Position numbers and translations under genes: made by a program. From the NCBI RefSeq assembly GCF_000165735.1, contig NZ_GL538212.1, positions 27,234 through 81,335 on the forward strand: 54,102 nt of DNA, read 5' to 3'. This stretch comes from Megasphaera micronuciformis F0359. GTDB taxonomy: Bacteria; Bacillota; Negativicutes; Veillonellales; Megasphaeraceae. Below, in pieces: positions 1 through 8,458 of the stretch; the stretch's first letter is position 1, and the number at the start of each line of letters is the position of its first letter. Below the pieces are notes generated by a model, which worked only from the letters and a program-made list of their open reading frames with translations, was not told where the DNA came from and did no database searches.

Positions 1-310
1 CCCCGTAAGGGGACGGAAACATACTTATCATACGTTGTCACATAGAATGTTCTTTGAGTTTGATTTAATTACCGTTACCCCGTAAGGGGACGGAAACAAC
101 CACTCTTTAATTGTATACATAACCGTACCGCCTTGATTTAATTACTGTTACCCCGTAAGGGGACGGAAACATTGATTCCGTTAATATTGCATCATCCTTC
201 TGTTCGATTTAATTACCGTTACCCCGTAAGGGGACGAAAACGTATTGACTTAAGTTCTTACCTAATCTCTCACTGAATTTATTGCTTTTACATCGAAAGG
301 GGATGAAGAA
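1..310 (+). CRISPR. Type III-A CRISPR array, trailer-proximal end
   Basis: Three full 36-bp repeats lie at 62-97, 135-170 and 206-241. The last 20 bases of another repeat are at 1-20, and a degenerate terminal repeat is at 275-310. Spacers are 21-61 (41 bp), 98-134 (37), 171-205 (35) and 242-274 (33). Each repeat carries a CCCC-GTAA-GGGG hairpin and ends in ACGGAAAC, which matches the 8-nt crRNA 5' handle known for Csm systems of Streptococcus thermophilus type. Repeat 2 has one C-to-T change and repeat 3 one G-to-A change in the handle. Decay towards the right shows that the array is transcribed rightwards, with its leader outside the window. Cas genes follow on the same strand. Confidence 0.97.
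275..310 (+). repeat. Degenerate terminal CRISPR repeat
   Basis: A 36-base stretch, exactly one 33-bp spacer after the last good repeat, matches the consensus at 24 of 36 positions by eye, including GGGGA in the 3' half. The CCCC arm of the hairpin has become CATC, so the stem is broken. Decay of the leader-distal repeat is common in arrays. This copy fixes the array polarity. Confidence 0.8.
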
Positions 311-332
311 GCATCGTGTATAACCCTAGTAA

Positions 333-373
333 AAAAGACGACTTAACGATAAATTTTCGTTAAGTCGTCTTTT
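333..373. terminator. Bidirectional terminator between array and cas1
   Basis: A perfect 17-bp stem (333-349 with 357-373) has a 7-nt loop and is flanked by A and T runs, so it can end transcription in either direction. It separates the CRISPR transcript from the cas operon promoter. Confidence 0.85.
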
Positions 374-419
374 GATAGATGAGGGTATGTTCAAGTTGAA
401 TCTTAGAAAGTCAGAGATA

Positions 420-469
420 CTCAATACTTGAGAGTGATTTTTACAGAAAAATCACAGACATGATATAAT
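420..469 (+). promoter_or_regulatory. cas operon promoter with overlapping dyads
   Basis: A -35 TTTACA (440-445), an 18-bp spacer and an extended -10 (TG at 461-462, TATAAT at 464-469) lie about 70 bases before the cas1 start. The -35 sits inside a perfect 9+9 bp inverted repeat: GTGATTTTT at 434-442 and AAAAATCAC at 447-455, with a 4-base spacer. A second small dyad, CTCAA-TAC-TTGAG, lies just upstream at 420-432. Placement over the -35 suggests a repressor operator. The regulator is unknown. Confidence 0.75.
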
Positions 470-539
470 AAAATCATATTTGATATATATGACAATCATG
501 AAAAATAAATTTAACGGCATTAATAAAGGAGCATTTTCT

Positions 540-1529
540 ATGAGTCATGTATATATAACGGAAGATGGGGCAAAGATATCTAAGCGTGGAGGTCATTTTA
601 TCCTCAGCCGTAATTCGGAAGTTTTGTTCGAAATACCTGAAGAAGGCTTAGAAAGTCTCACCCTTATTGGGCGGGTACAATTATCTGCGACAGTGATAGA
701 ACGATTGTTGCAAAAGGAGATTCCGGTTACGTGGTTGTCGAAGGGCGGATACTTTTTCGGTCGGCTAGAGTCAACTCGTCATTGTAATGCCGTAAAGCAA
801 GCTAAGCAAGTTGTCTTAACCGGCGGTTCCTTATACCTATCTATGGGAAAATCGATGATTGAGGCAAAGATTCATAATCAACAAGTCTTGCTGAGACGCT
901 ATAACCGAGAATTAGAAAGTGATTCTGTACGACAAAAGATAGAACAGCTTTCGCGAATAAAGCATAAGATCATGCAGGTGCCGAATCGATCAGAATTGAT
1001 GGGCAATGAAGGTTTAGCGGCTCGAATATATTTTGACGCTCTAAGTGAACTGATAGAACCGGAGTTTCGCTTTAACGGACGGACAAAACGACCGCCACAG
1101 GACCCCTTCAATGCCGTTATCGGTTTTGGGTATACGCTATTGCTGTACGAGCTGTATACCGCATTATCTAATGTGGGGTTGCACCCTTATTTCGGCTGTC
1201 TTCATGCGTTGAAGCATCGTCATCCGGCTTTGGCGTCCGACTTAATGGAGGAATGGAGGCCTGTTATTATTGACAGCTTGGCCATGAGTCTTTTTAACAG
1301 GCATCAATTAAAAGCGGAACACTTTGAGCGTACGGAAGACGGCGTGTATTTAAATAGAGAAGGTCGATATACTTTTTTGCAGGCTTATGAGAAGCGGTTG
1401 CGTACGTCGAATAAATATTCGGATGAAAAGCAATCGTTTCGGCAATCATTGGTTAATAGGGCGGAAATGTATTCTTTGGCTATTATGGAAGATGATGAGT
1501 CATGTTATCAGCCCATGAGATTGAGGTAA
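540..1529 (+). CDS. cas1: Cas1 adaptation integrase
   Basis: This is the metal-dependent integrase that, with Cas2, inserts new spacers at the leader end of the array. The product is 329 aa, normal for Cas1. The catalytic triad is visible as E157 in a GNEG motif, H222 in the CLHALKH segment and D234 in ASDLMEEWRP. The ATG at 540 is chosen because AAAGGAG lies 8 bases before it. In-frame starts further upstream (from 480) have no ribosome site and fall close to the predicted transcription start. It is the first gene of the operon. cas2 starts 4 bases after its stop, as expected for co-translated adaptation genes. Confidence 0.97.
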   Translation: MSHVYITEDGAKISKRGGHFILSRNSEVLFEIPEEGLESLTLIGRVQLSATVIERLLQKEIPVTWLSKGGYFFGRLESTRHCNAVKQAKQVVLTGGSLYLSMGKSMIEAKIHNQQVLLRRYNRELESDSVRQKIEQLSRIKHKIMQVPNRSELMGNEGLAARIYFDALSELIEPEFRFNGRTKRPPQDPFNAVIGFGYTLLLYELYTALSNVGLHPYFGCLHALKHRHPALASDLMEEWRPVIIDSLAMSLFNRHQLKAEHFERTEDGVYLNREGRYTFLQAYEKRLRTSNKYSDEKQSFRQSLVNRAEMYSLAIMEDDESCYQPMRLR

Positions 1530-1533
1530 GCTT

Positions 1534-1836
1534 ATGACATACTTTCGAGAGAATCATGACGAACGTAAATATGTTATTTTAGTCATTTATGACATTGTGG
1601 ATAATAAGCGACGGTCTCAGATGGTGAAGTGCCTAGAAAAATATGGCATTCGGGTTCAGAAATCTGCATTTGAAGTGTATATTTCCAAAAAGAAACTAGT
1701 TAAGTTAGAAGCTGAGGCCGGCAGTATTATAGATATAACATGCGACTCTCTGAGGATTTACTCTTTAAAACACAATACAGCTATTAAAACTTGGGGAATC
1801 GGTTGTTGTAAGGCTGAAGATGTCATTATTTTGTAA
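1534..1836 (+). CDS. cas2: Cas2 adaptation protein
   Basis: Small ferredoxin-fold partner of Cas1; the dimer bridges two Cas1 dimers in the spacer-integration complex. The product is 100 aa. The first beta strand leads into VIYDIVDNKRR, with the family's conserved Asp at D20, followed by KYGIRVQKSAFEV, typical of Cas2. It starts 4 bases after cas1. A GAGG within the end of cas1 serves as ribosome site. Together with cas1 it shows that this type III locus keeps its own adaptation module instead of relying on another CRISPR locus. Confidence 0.95.
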   Translation: MTYFRENHDERKYVILVIYDIVDNKRRSQMVKCLEKYGIRVQKSAFEVYISKKKLVKLEAEAGSIIDITCDSLRIYSLKHNTAIKTWGIGCCKAEDVIIL

Positions 1837-1854
1837 TATATGGAGATGAAGTAG

Positions 1855-4311
1855 ATGGATCAATTGGAAGCAAGGTTACAAAAGGCGGCCTTATTGCATG
1901 ATATAGGAAAAGTTTACCAACGCTCCGGGCTTGGACAAGGGACACACTCGGAGGCCGGCGTAGCATTTTTAAAGCCCTATTATGAGAATGACGATAGTTT
2001 GGTGTTGAGAGCTGTTAAATATCATCATGCTGATATGGCTAAACGCCTTACAAAAGATGATGATTTAGCTTATATTGTATATGAAGCTGATAACATAGCG
2101 GCAGGGACGGATCGGCGTGAAATGCAGGATAGTGGAAGTAGCGGCTTCGATAGACGAGCCAGTTTGGAATCTGTGTTTAACGTGTTCGGGGCTAATGAGA
2201 GTAGCGAGAATACAGCTTACTATTTACGTGGGTTAATGAAGGATAAAGATATGTTGTACCCTCAGCCCAAAACAGATATTCAAGCTCCCGCCTCTATGTA
2301 TAAGGAGATTATTGAAGACCTGAAGAGAAACTTCGAAAGACGCAAGCCTGATGATATGGAAGTAAATGAAATGCTCCAAGTATTGGAGGCAACTCTTTCA
2401 TATATTCCGTCCAGTACGGCGACCAATCAACCGGCAGATATATCCTTGTATGAACATGTAAAACTTACGGCAGCCTTTGCAGCAGCTATGTATCGCTGGT
2501 TTAAAGCCGAAGGCATAGAAGATTACAAATCCTATTGCTTCGGAGGGAAAAATGAAGATTGTCGCGAGAAAGCCATGTATTTACTGGTTTCCGGTGATAT
2601 ATCGGGTATTCAAAAATTTATTTATACCATTCCTTCTAAGGGTGCGTTAAAGAACCTGCGCGGACGTTCCTTCTATTTGGAAATATTGACAGAACATGTA
2701 GTTGATGAGTTGTTGACCATGACCGGACTTAGTCGGGCGAATCTTTTATATACAGGTGGCGGGCATTTCTACTTGCTAATGCCTAATACGAAAGAGGTTG
2801 TAAGTCAACTTCAACAGTTTGAAAACTTGCTGAATGCATGGTTCTTGAAGCACTTCGGAAATCGCTTGTATATTGCCTTCGGTTGGAGCGAATTTTCCGC
2901 CAATGAGATTATGTCCAAGGGAACGGGAATAGGGAATGTCTACCGTCGCGTCGGTAAAATCCTGTCAGAATGGAAATTACAGCGCTATTCAAAAGAGCAA
3001 TTGGAGGATATGTTTGATTGGGGCAGCGAGTTAAACTCTGTAGGGGATGGGATGCGTGAGTGTAATGTTTGCCATACGTCGGCTAATCCCGATTTGTTGC
3101 GACCGTATGTGTTAGGTGATGACGGTACCTTAGCTTGCGATACTTGTAATGCCTTAGCACAGTTGGGACAAGACATTTTAAATAAGGATGTCTTTATTAT
3201 TACTAGTACAGCGGAAGGGGGAATAGGACTTCCCGGCTTCGGTGAGGGGCGGTACTTGGAGGCAGTGACGCCGGCAGAAGCAGAACAACGTGATGACCTT
3301 GTTCGTGCGTATGTAAAAAATAAGGTTTGGACAGGTGAAAAGATGGCGACCCGCCTTTGGGTCGGTGATTACAGTGTAAGAAAAGATGATGGAAGCGGTT
3401 GTTTGGAATTTTCCGAACTCGCCGAACTAAGTGGTGGCGGAAAAGAGAAAGCCGGGATTGAACGTATCGGTGTCCTGCGAGCTGATGTGGATAATCTGGG
3501 TGCTGCCTTTGTTGCCGGTATTTCTCGAGAGTTCGCAACTGTAACGAGGACGGCTGTATTATCGCACCAGCTATCCGTGTTTTTTAAACGATATATTAAT
3601 GAACTTTGCGAAGGAAATGTTAACGGTATTAATGAAAAAGAATACAGCCAATTTAGCTTGTTTAGTCGAGAGAAGGATAAAAAAAGAGATGTCCATATCG
3701 TTTATTCAGGTGGTGACGACATGTTCATTGTCGGCGCCTGGGATGACTTAATCGAATTGGCTGTTGATATTCGGCGAGCCTTCCGGCGCTTTACAAATGA
3801 TAAACTGACGTTTTCGGCAGGCATCGGTCTATTCAAGAGTGCCTTTCCTATCTCGCAGATGGCGAGGATTGCCGGGGAGTTGGAAAGCTACTCAAAGAAG
3901 AATACAGGGAAGAACAGTATTACCTTGTTCGGAGCGTCTGCAGATGACGGCCCGTATAGTAGTCCTATTGCTTATAAATGGGATGATTTTACGGAAAAGG
4001 TTTGCGGTCAGAAGCTGAGACTTCTTCAGAGCTGCTTTTATTTTGATGAGAAAAAGCCGGAAGAGAATAAATTGTTTATCGGTAAGGGGGGGTTATATCG
4101 AATTATGCAATTAATGGCTGATTGTGAGACAAAGCGTATTAATATTGCCCGTATTGCTTATACCTTGGGGCGAATGGAGCCTAAGGATCGCAAGAGAATG
4201 ACCGCCTATAATGAAGTGCGGGATAATATTTATAAATGGAGTTTGAACGGAAGTGATCGCAGTGAATTGATAACGGCCATTCAATTATTGATATATTCAT
4301 TAAGAGCATAA
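1855..4311 (+). CDS. cas10: Cas10/Csm1, signature subunit of the type III-A complex
   Basis: Large subunit (818 aa) of the Csm interference complex. An N-terminal HD nuclease domain shows LLHDIGK (H15, D16), associated with target-activated ssDNA cleavage. A first Palm-like domain begins near residue 245 (VSGDISGIQKFIY). A CxxC...CxxC zinc ribbon follows (C403, C406, C428, C431). The second Palm carries GGDD at residues 619-622, the site that makes cyclic oligoadenylate from ATP when target RNA is bound. Both catalytic centres are intact, so DNA cleavage and second-messenger signalling should both work, which fits csm6 at the operon end. The start follows a GGAGATGAAG stretch 18 bases after cas2. 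Confidence 0.97.
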   Translation: MDQLEARLQKAALLHDIGKVYQRSGLGQGTHSEAGVAFLKPYYENDDSLVLRAVKYHHADMAKRLTKDDDLAYIVYEADNIAAGTDRREMQDSGSSGFDRRASLESVFNVFGANESSENTAYYLRGLMKDKDMLYPQPKTDIQAPASMYKEIIEDLKRNFERRKPDDMEVNEMLQVLEATLSYIPSSTATNQPADISLYEHVKLTAAFAAAMYRWFKAEGIEDYKSYCFGGKNEDCREKAMYLLVSGDISGIQKFIYTIPSKGALKNLRGRSFYLEILTEHVVDELLTMTGLSRANLLYTGGGHFYLLMPNTKEVVSQLQQFENLLNAWFLKHFGNRLYIAFGWSEFSANEIMSKGTGIGNVYRRVGKILSEWKLQRYSKEQLEDMFDWGSELNSVGDGMRECNVCHTSANPDLLRPYVLGDDGTLACDTCNALAQLGQDILNKDVFIITSTAEGGIGLPGFGEGRYLEAVTPAEAEQRDDLVRAYVKNKVWTGEKMATRLWVGDYSVRKDDGSGCLEFSELAELSGGGKEKAGIERIGVLRADVDNLGAAFVAGISREFATVTRTAVLSHQLSVFFKRYINELCEGNVNGINEKEYSQFSLFSREKDKKRDVHIVYSGGDDMFIVGAWDDLIELAVDIRRAFRRFTNDKLTFSAGIGLFKSAFPISQMARIAGELESYSKKNTGKNSITLFGASADDGPYSSPIAYKWDDFTEKVCGQKLRLLQSCFYFDEKKPEENKLFIGKGGLYRIMQLMADCETKRINIARIAYTLGRMEPKDRKRMTAYNEVRDNIYKWSLNGSDRSELITAIQLLIYSLRA

Positions 4312-4326
4312 AATGGGGTGAGTATA

Positions 4327-4779
4327 ATGGAAGAAAAAATGAAAAAGGAAGAAATAGACGTAGTAGAAAGAGCCGAAAAAGTGATGAAAGAGTTGAAAAA
4401 TGAAAGTGACGGCAGTGGCGGCCGATATAGGAATAACCGTTCTGTAAAGATGATTACGGTTAGTCAGATTCGTAAATTTTTAACGGCAGTTAACTCTTTA
4501 ACGGATAAGATAGAACGTTATAAAGTGGAGCATCTTCGACAAGGGGAACAAGTACTTGAGTTATCTACTGATTTGGCAGCAGAAGTTAAGTATTTAAAAA
4601 TAAAGCTGGCTTACCAATCGGGACGCAAGTCTTCGGTCAAAGACTTTGAAAAGAAGGCGGGATTGTTGGCAGAGATAAGTAGTATCGGGAAAGATCTTAA
4701 TAAGTATATGAACTTTGCCAGATATGTAGAGGCTTTGGTAGCATACCATAAATATTATGGAGGTAGAGATTATGAGTGA
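4327..4779 (+). CDS. csm2: Csm2 small subunit
   Basis: Small helical subunit that forms the inner filament of the Csm complex along the crRNA-target duplex. The product is about 150 aa. The conserved core is visible (ITVSQIRKFLTAV, KLAYQSGR, YVEALVAYHKYYGG), preceded by a charged, probably flexible N-terminus of about 45 residues. The ATG at 4327 is preferred because GGGGTGAG lies just before it; an in-frame GTG at 4318 is inside that ribosome site. Its end overlaps csm3 by 8 bases, implying translational coupling. Confidence 0.93.
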   Translation: MEEKMKKEEIDVVERAEKVMKELKNESDGSGGRYRNNRSVKMITVSQIRKFLTAVNSLTDKIERYKVEHLRQGEQVLELSTDLAAEVKYLKIKLAYQSGRKSSVKDFEKKAGLLAEISSIGKDLNKYMNFARYVEALVAYHKYYGGRDYE

Positions 4780-5467
4780 ACAAGGCGTATTACGCGGGAA
4801 ATTGATGATAACGGGAAAAGTAAAGTTAGTGACCGGCCTCCACATAGGAGCGGCACAGGATTTTGCCCCCATTGGAGCTGTAGACAGGCTCTTTGTTCGC
4901 GATCCGTTGACAAAGGAGCCGGTTATTCCCGGCAGTTCTTTGAAAGGAAAGTTGCGCACCTTGCTTGCTAAGGCAGAAGCGACGGGATATGTTTTGAACA
5001 AAATAAATGATGATTCCGAATTGATTAAGCGACTTTTCGGAAGTGCCGGTAAAGATACGGCCAGACCGTCGAGATTACAGTTTTATGATTTGAGAATGAC
5101 AGATGAAAGTGTTGAAAAATTCAGCTCTCTTGATTTAGATACCTACATCGGAGAGGTTAAGTTTGAAAATACGATTAGCCGATTAACGGCTGTGGCCACT
5201 CCTCGCCAAATCGAAAGAGTTCCGTCCGGGGCGGAATTTGGCTTTAAGCTTGTATATAATATTGAAAGGGAAGGTGAGCTTAAAGAAGACATACAGGCAC
5301 TCGGTACGGCATTGCAATTATTGGAAAATGACTATTTAGGCGGTCACGGCTCTCGTGGATATGGCAAGATTGCTTTTGAAGATCTTGCGGTTCAGGATAA
5401 GTTTGTTAAGAACGGCGAGGCCGTTGATTGCAATGAATGTGAGAATTGGTTAAAGGGATGTAGATAA
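4772..5467 (+). CDS. csm3: Csm3 backbone RNase (Cas7 family)
   Basis: Cas7-type RAMP protein (231 aa) forming the helical backbone; each copy cuts bound target RNA at 6-nt steps. The catalytic Asp is D38 in PIGAVDR, matching D32 of the Staphylococcus epidermidis protein. The RAMP glycine-rich segment IPGSSLKGKLRTLL and the C-terminal GGHGSRGYGKI loop are both present. The ATG at 4772 follows GGAGGT closely; the in-frame ATG at 4757 overlaps that ribosome site and is less likely. It starts inside the end of csm2, and its stop shares a base with the csm4 start (TAATG). Confidence 0.96.
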   Translation: MSEQGVLRGKLMITGKVKLVTGLHIGAAQDFAPIGAVDRLFVRDPLTKEPVIPGSSLKGKLRTLLAKAEATGYVLNKINDDSELIKRLFGSAGKDTARPSRLQFYDLRMTDESVEKFSSLDLDTYIGEVKFENTISRLTAVATPRQIERVPSGAEFGFKLVYNIEREGELKEDIQALGTALQLLENDYLGGHGSRGYGKIAFEDLAVQDKFVKNGEAVDCNECENWLKGCR

Positions 5468-6471
5468 TGATGGTATCATATCTGTACCAATTAAAATTCG
5501 ATACACCCGTCCATTTCGGAACTATTGAGGCGGGCGACGGGCTTGAATCGGTTGTATATACATATGAGTCGGACCGGTTGTTCAGCAGTTTATGCTGTGA
5601 GTTGGCTGAAAACGGTGATAGTAACAAAATTTTAGATTTAGTCGGGGCTGCAGATTCGGGCAAATTAATACTCTCTGATTTGTTTCCTTTTGCCAAAGTA
5701 GACGGCGATTGCCGATTGTATATTCCCAAGCCAGTTTTATCTATTGAACGCAATGAAAGTGATGAAATTCGGTCCTATACGGAAGCTTGTAAAGCATCGG
5801 TTGCAAAAAAAACTAATAAGAAGTTGGAATTTATTCGAGTATCTAAGGTAGACGAGTATATACAGTCATTAAAGTCGAACCGGGCTTTTACAGAAGACGA
5901 CGATTTCGGTGCGAGTTGGTTGACGGAGCAGGTTAGTTGTCGAGGCGATAAGCCATTGCCGTATTACGTAGGCACCTTTGTATTTGCAAAAAATACGGGT
6001 CTTTATGGAATCATTCAAGGGGAAGAGCGCATAGTGCAGCGTAGCTTGGACCTTTTGGAACAGTTGGGACTTAGCGGTATTGGTGGCAAAAGAAGCAGCG
6101 GTTATGGAAAATTCCGTTTTCATGACGACCCGTTTATATTGGATGAAGAGCCGCCGTATGATGATGCCATAGAGTTAAAACGACGTATGGATGATAAAAC
6201 TGCGCAATGGCATATGAACATGTCTCTCCTTATACCCGATATAGGAGATATTGATGATATTAAAAAGGGATTTTATTCCTTGAAAAAAAGAAGCGGATTT
6301 GTATCGTCTTTAGGTTTCGGGTATGTGCATAAGCGACATGATATATATGGAATTGCATCCGGATCGTGTTTTAGAAATCAGCCGGCCGGTAAAGTGGCTG
6401 CCATGAGAACCGATACGGGGCATGACGTTTATCGAAACGGGAAAGCCTTATATCTGGGGGTGAATGCATGA
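5467..6471 (+). CDS. csm4: Csm4 (Cas5-like RAMP, 5' handle binding)
   Basis: Cas5-group RAMP subunit (334 aa) that caps the 5' handle end of the crRNA and contacts Cas10. Visible features are the N-terminal RAMP strand with TPVHFGTIE, the central glycine-rich GLSGIGGKRSSGYGKFRF, and a second RAMP-like half ending in a KRSGFVSSLGFGYVHKRHD region. Length fits Csm4. Its start overlaps the csm3 stop by one base, and its stop overlaps csm5 by four bases (ATGA). Confidence 0.93.
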   Translation: MMVSYLYQLKFDTPVHFGTIEAGDGLESVVYTYESDRLFSSLCCELAENGDSNKILDLVGAADSGKLILSDLFPFAKVDGDCRLYIPKPVLSIERNESDEIRSYTEACKASVAKKTNKKLEFIRVSKVDEYIQSLKSNRAFTEDDDFGASWLTEQVSCRGDKPLPYYVGTFVFAKNTGLYGIIQGEERIVQRSLDLLEQLGLSGIGGKRSSGYGKFRFHDDPFILDEEPPYDDAIELKRRMDDKTAQWHMNMSLLIPDIGDIDDIKKGFYSLKKRSGFVSSLGFGYVHKRHDIYGIASGSCFRNQPAGKVAAMRTDTGHDVYRNGKALYLGVNA

Positions 6472-7694
6472 GGGAGCAACACAGAGAGACAAGGAATTTT
6501 GAGATAGAATGCTTATCACCCGTTCATATCGGGAGTGGTGATAAGTTGACGGCAGTAGAATATATTTTTGATGAAAAAGCTCGTCAAGTATATTTTCTTG
6601 ATCAAGCACGCTGGCTACAATTTTTATATAGAAAAAGGCTTACCGATGAATTCTTGCGACATATTAGACGTACGGCGGAACAGTTAAAAAGCAAAGATCC
6701 TTTTTGCGGACAACTCTTATGGGACTGGCTTACACAAAAAGGGATTAGGCCTGATGAAATTCGTAATCTTGCCGGTACAATCGGACATGTTCATACCAAC
6801 AATCCTTTAATAGATCGACGCTCAGTGAATGATATTGCCAGAAATGTTACGGATGCCTTCGGATCTGTGTATATTCCCGGTAGTTCCATAAAAGGCGCTT
6901 TGCGGACAGGGCTTCTTAGCAGTATTATTCTTAAAAACAAGGAGAAGTATACAACAAGTTGGAAAGAGATTGAAAGTACTATATTTAATGCAAGAGGTCG
7001 AAGCGATTTAAAATGTTTGGGGAAGGTGCAAAGCAAACTGGAAGGCCTTGTATTCCAGAGATTAGGCTTGCAGGATGAACATGGGAGAGCTTGCGGCGGT
7101 TCCGTTAATGATGTCTTGCGCGGCTTGATAGTAAGTGACGCAGCTTGTGTAGAACCCGTGTGCAATACGGTTATTGTACAAAAACTCGACGGTTCTTTGG
7201 CTAAGACAGAGGGCATGAATCCTTGCAGGTTGCCCCTATTTCGTGAATGTATTCCAGCCGGGACTCGGTTGCGCTTTTCCGTCACGGCTGATTTAGAGAT
7301 GTTGAAAGTAATCGGGATTGGAAGTATTGACGATATTTTTTCGGTGACTCGTGAATATGTGATGAGAAACTTGAAATTTCAGGAACATGCTTTTACTCGT
7401 GCGTTCGGCAGGCAGTTTTTTGCTGCTCAAGCCTTTAATGAAGCGAAACAGGCAGATTTATTCCTTGGTGGCGGTACGGGCTTTCAGTATAAAACGGTTA
7501 TATATGACTTGGCACCGGACGAAGAAATCGGGCGTGCTGCTGTCGCCAAGTATTTAGATTTAGTATTTACAAATAAAGACTCGAAGCCGCAACATAAAAG
7601 TAAGGATAAAGATATATCGCCGCGTACCGTTAAATTGACTGATCAAGGGAGAGAATACCAGTTAATGGGACTTTGTCGAGTAAAAGAGGTATAA
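6468..7694 (+). CDS. csm5: Csm5 (Cas7-like RAMP, 3' end cap)
   Basis: RAMP subunit (408 aa) placed at the crRNA 3' end, where it helps recruit nucleases for crRNA maturation. Motifs are an N-terminal CLSPVHIGSGDKL segment, IPGSSIKGALRTGLL near residue 137, and a C-terminal FLGGGTGFQYKT glycine-rich stretch. Length and order match Csm5. It starts by a four-base ATGA overlap with csm4 and ends two bases before cas6. Confidence 0.94.
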   Translation: MREQHRETRNFEIECLSPVHIGSGDKLTAVEYIFDEKARQVYFLDQARWLQFLYRKRLTDEFLRHIRRTAEQLKSKDPFCGQLLWDWLTQKGIRPDEIRNLAGTIGHVHTNNPLIDRRSVNDIARNVTDAFGSVYIPGSSIKGALRTGLLSSIILKNKEKYTTSWKEIESTIFNARGRSDLKCLGKVQSKLEGLVFQRLGLQDEHGRACGGSVNDVLRGLIVSDAACVEPVCNTVIVQKLDGSLAKTEGMNPCRLPLFRECIPAGTRLRFSVTADLEMLKVIGIGSIDDIFSVTREYVMRNLKFQEHAFTRAFGRQFFAAQAFNEAKQADLFLGGGTGFQYKTVIYDLAPDEEIGRAAVAKYLDLVFTNKDSKPQHKSKDKDISPRTVKLTDQGREYQLMGLCRVKEV

Positions 7695-7696
7695 AA

Positions 7697-8452
7697 ATGC
7701 TACGTTTGCTGGAGTATGAGGTATCGACATCGACGGGGATTCGCCTTCACCCGTCCATGGGTTCTGTCATTCATGGAGCCCTTATGGAGAAGTTGGGGGA
7801 AGAGTGGGGAAATGTATTGCATGAAATGACTGTGCGTCCCTTTCATCAATACCTGTTTTTCCACAAGAAACGCAAGGTGTTTATTTGGCACATTGGTGTC
7901 GTTGATGATGCTTTATTTGATGCCTTATCGGAGATATTGGAGCTTCGCAAATTGTATATAAAAAAACATGAGTGCGACTTGTACTTGAGTGACCCCACGC
8001 TCCTTGCCGAGACTACTTTTGATACATTGGCAGCCCAGGCATTTACAACGGAGCACTTACCGTATGGCTGTAGGTTGATGTTACATACGCCCACAACTTG
8101 TAAACATGACGGTGCTTATGACGTCTTTCCTGACCTTAACCGTATTTTCTACGGTCTTGATAATAAGTGGAATGCTTTTTCGAAAGAACTCTGTTTAGAA
8201 CAAGAAGGCCTGGAAGCCGTCTTAGGGAATGCATGTAGAATCGGTAAGTATGAATTGCGATCCGCTCTTTTTTCATTAGAAGGGTCTCGTATCAATGGAT
8301 ATGAGGGTATGATACAGTTGAACTTTCGAGGAAATGAAATGACAAGAAGGATTGTCATGTTGTTGTTAATGTGGGCGTCATTCACCGGCATCGGTATAAA
8401 GACCGCCTTGGGCATGGGCGGGTGCTCATGCGAATTCTTATATAAGGAGTAA
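7697..8452 (+). CDS. cas6: Cas6 pre-crRNA endoribonuclease
   Basis: Endoribonuclease that cleaves repeat RNA 8 nt before the repeat end, giving the 5' handle. The product is 251 aa. The C-terminal RAMP signature is clear as GIGIKTALGMGG near residues 231-242. The start at 7697 follows AGAGGT at suitable distance; an in-frame TTG at 7673 would overlap csm5 and lacks a ribosome site. Cas6 lies between csm5 and csm6, not beside cas1 or cas2. The catalytic His cannot be fixed by eye; H17 or H53 are possible. Confidence 0.9.
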   Translation: MLRLLEYEVSTSTGIRLHPSMGSVIHGALMEKLGEEWGNVLHEMTVRPFHQYLFFHKKRKVFIWHIGVVDDALFDALSEILELRKLYIKKHECDLYLSDPTLLAETTFDTLAAQAFTTEHLPYGCRLMLHTPTTCKHDGAYDVFPDLNRIFYGLDNKWNAFSKELCLEQEGLEAVLGNACRIGKYELRSALFSLEGSRINGYEGMIQLNFRGNEMTRRIVMLLLMWASFTGIGIKTALGMGGCSCEFLYKE

Positions 8453-8458
8453 GGGATT

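Noticed and set aside
3203-3538. Open frame on the minus strand inside cas10
   Set aside because: Shadow of the cas10 coding frame; no ribosome site, His/Arg-rich composition and no family motif.
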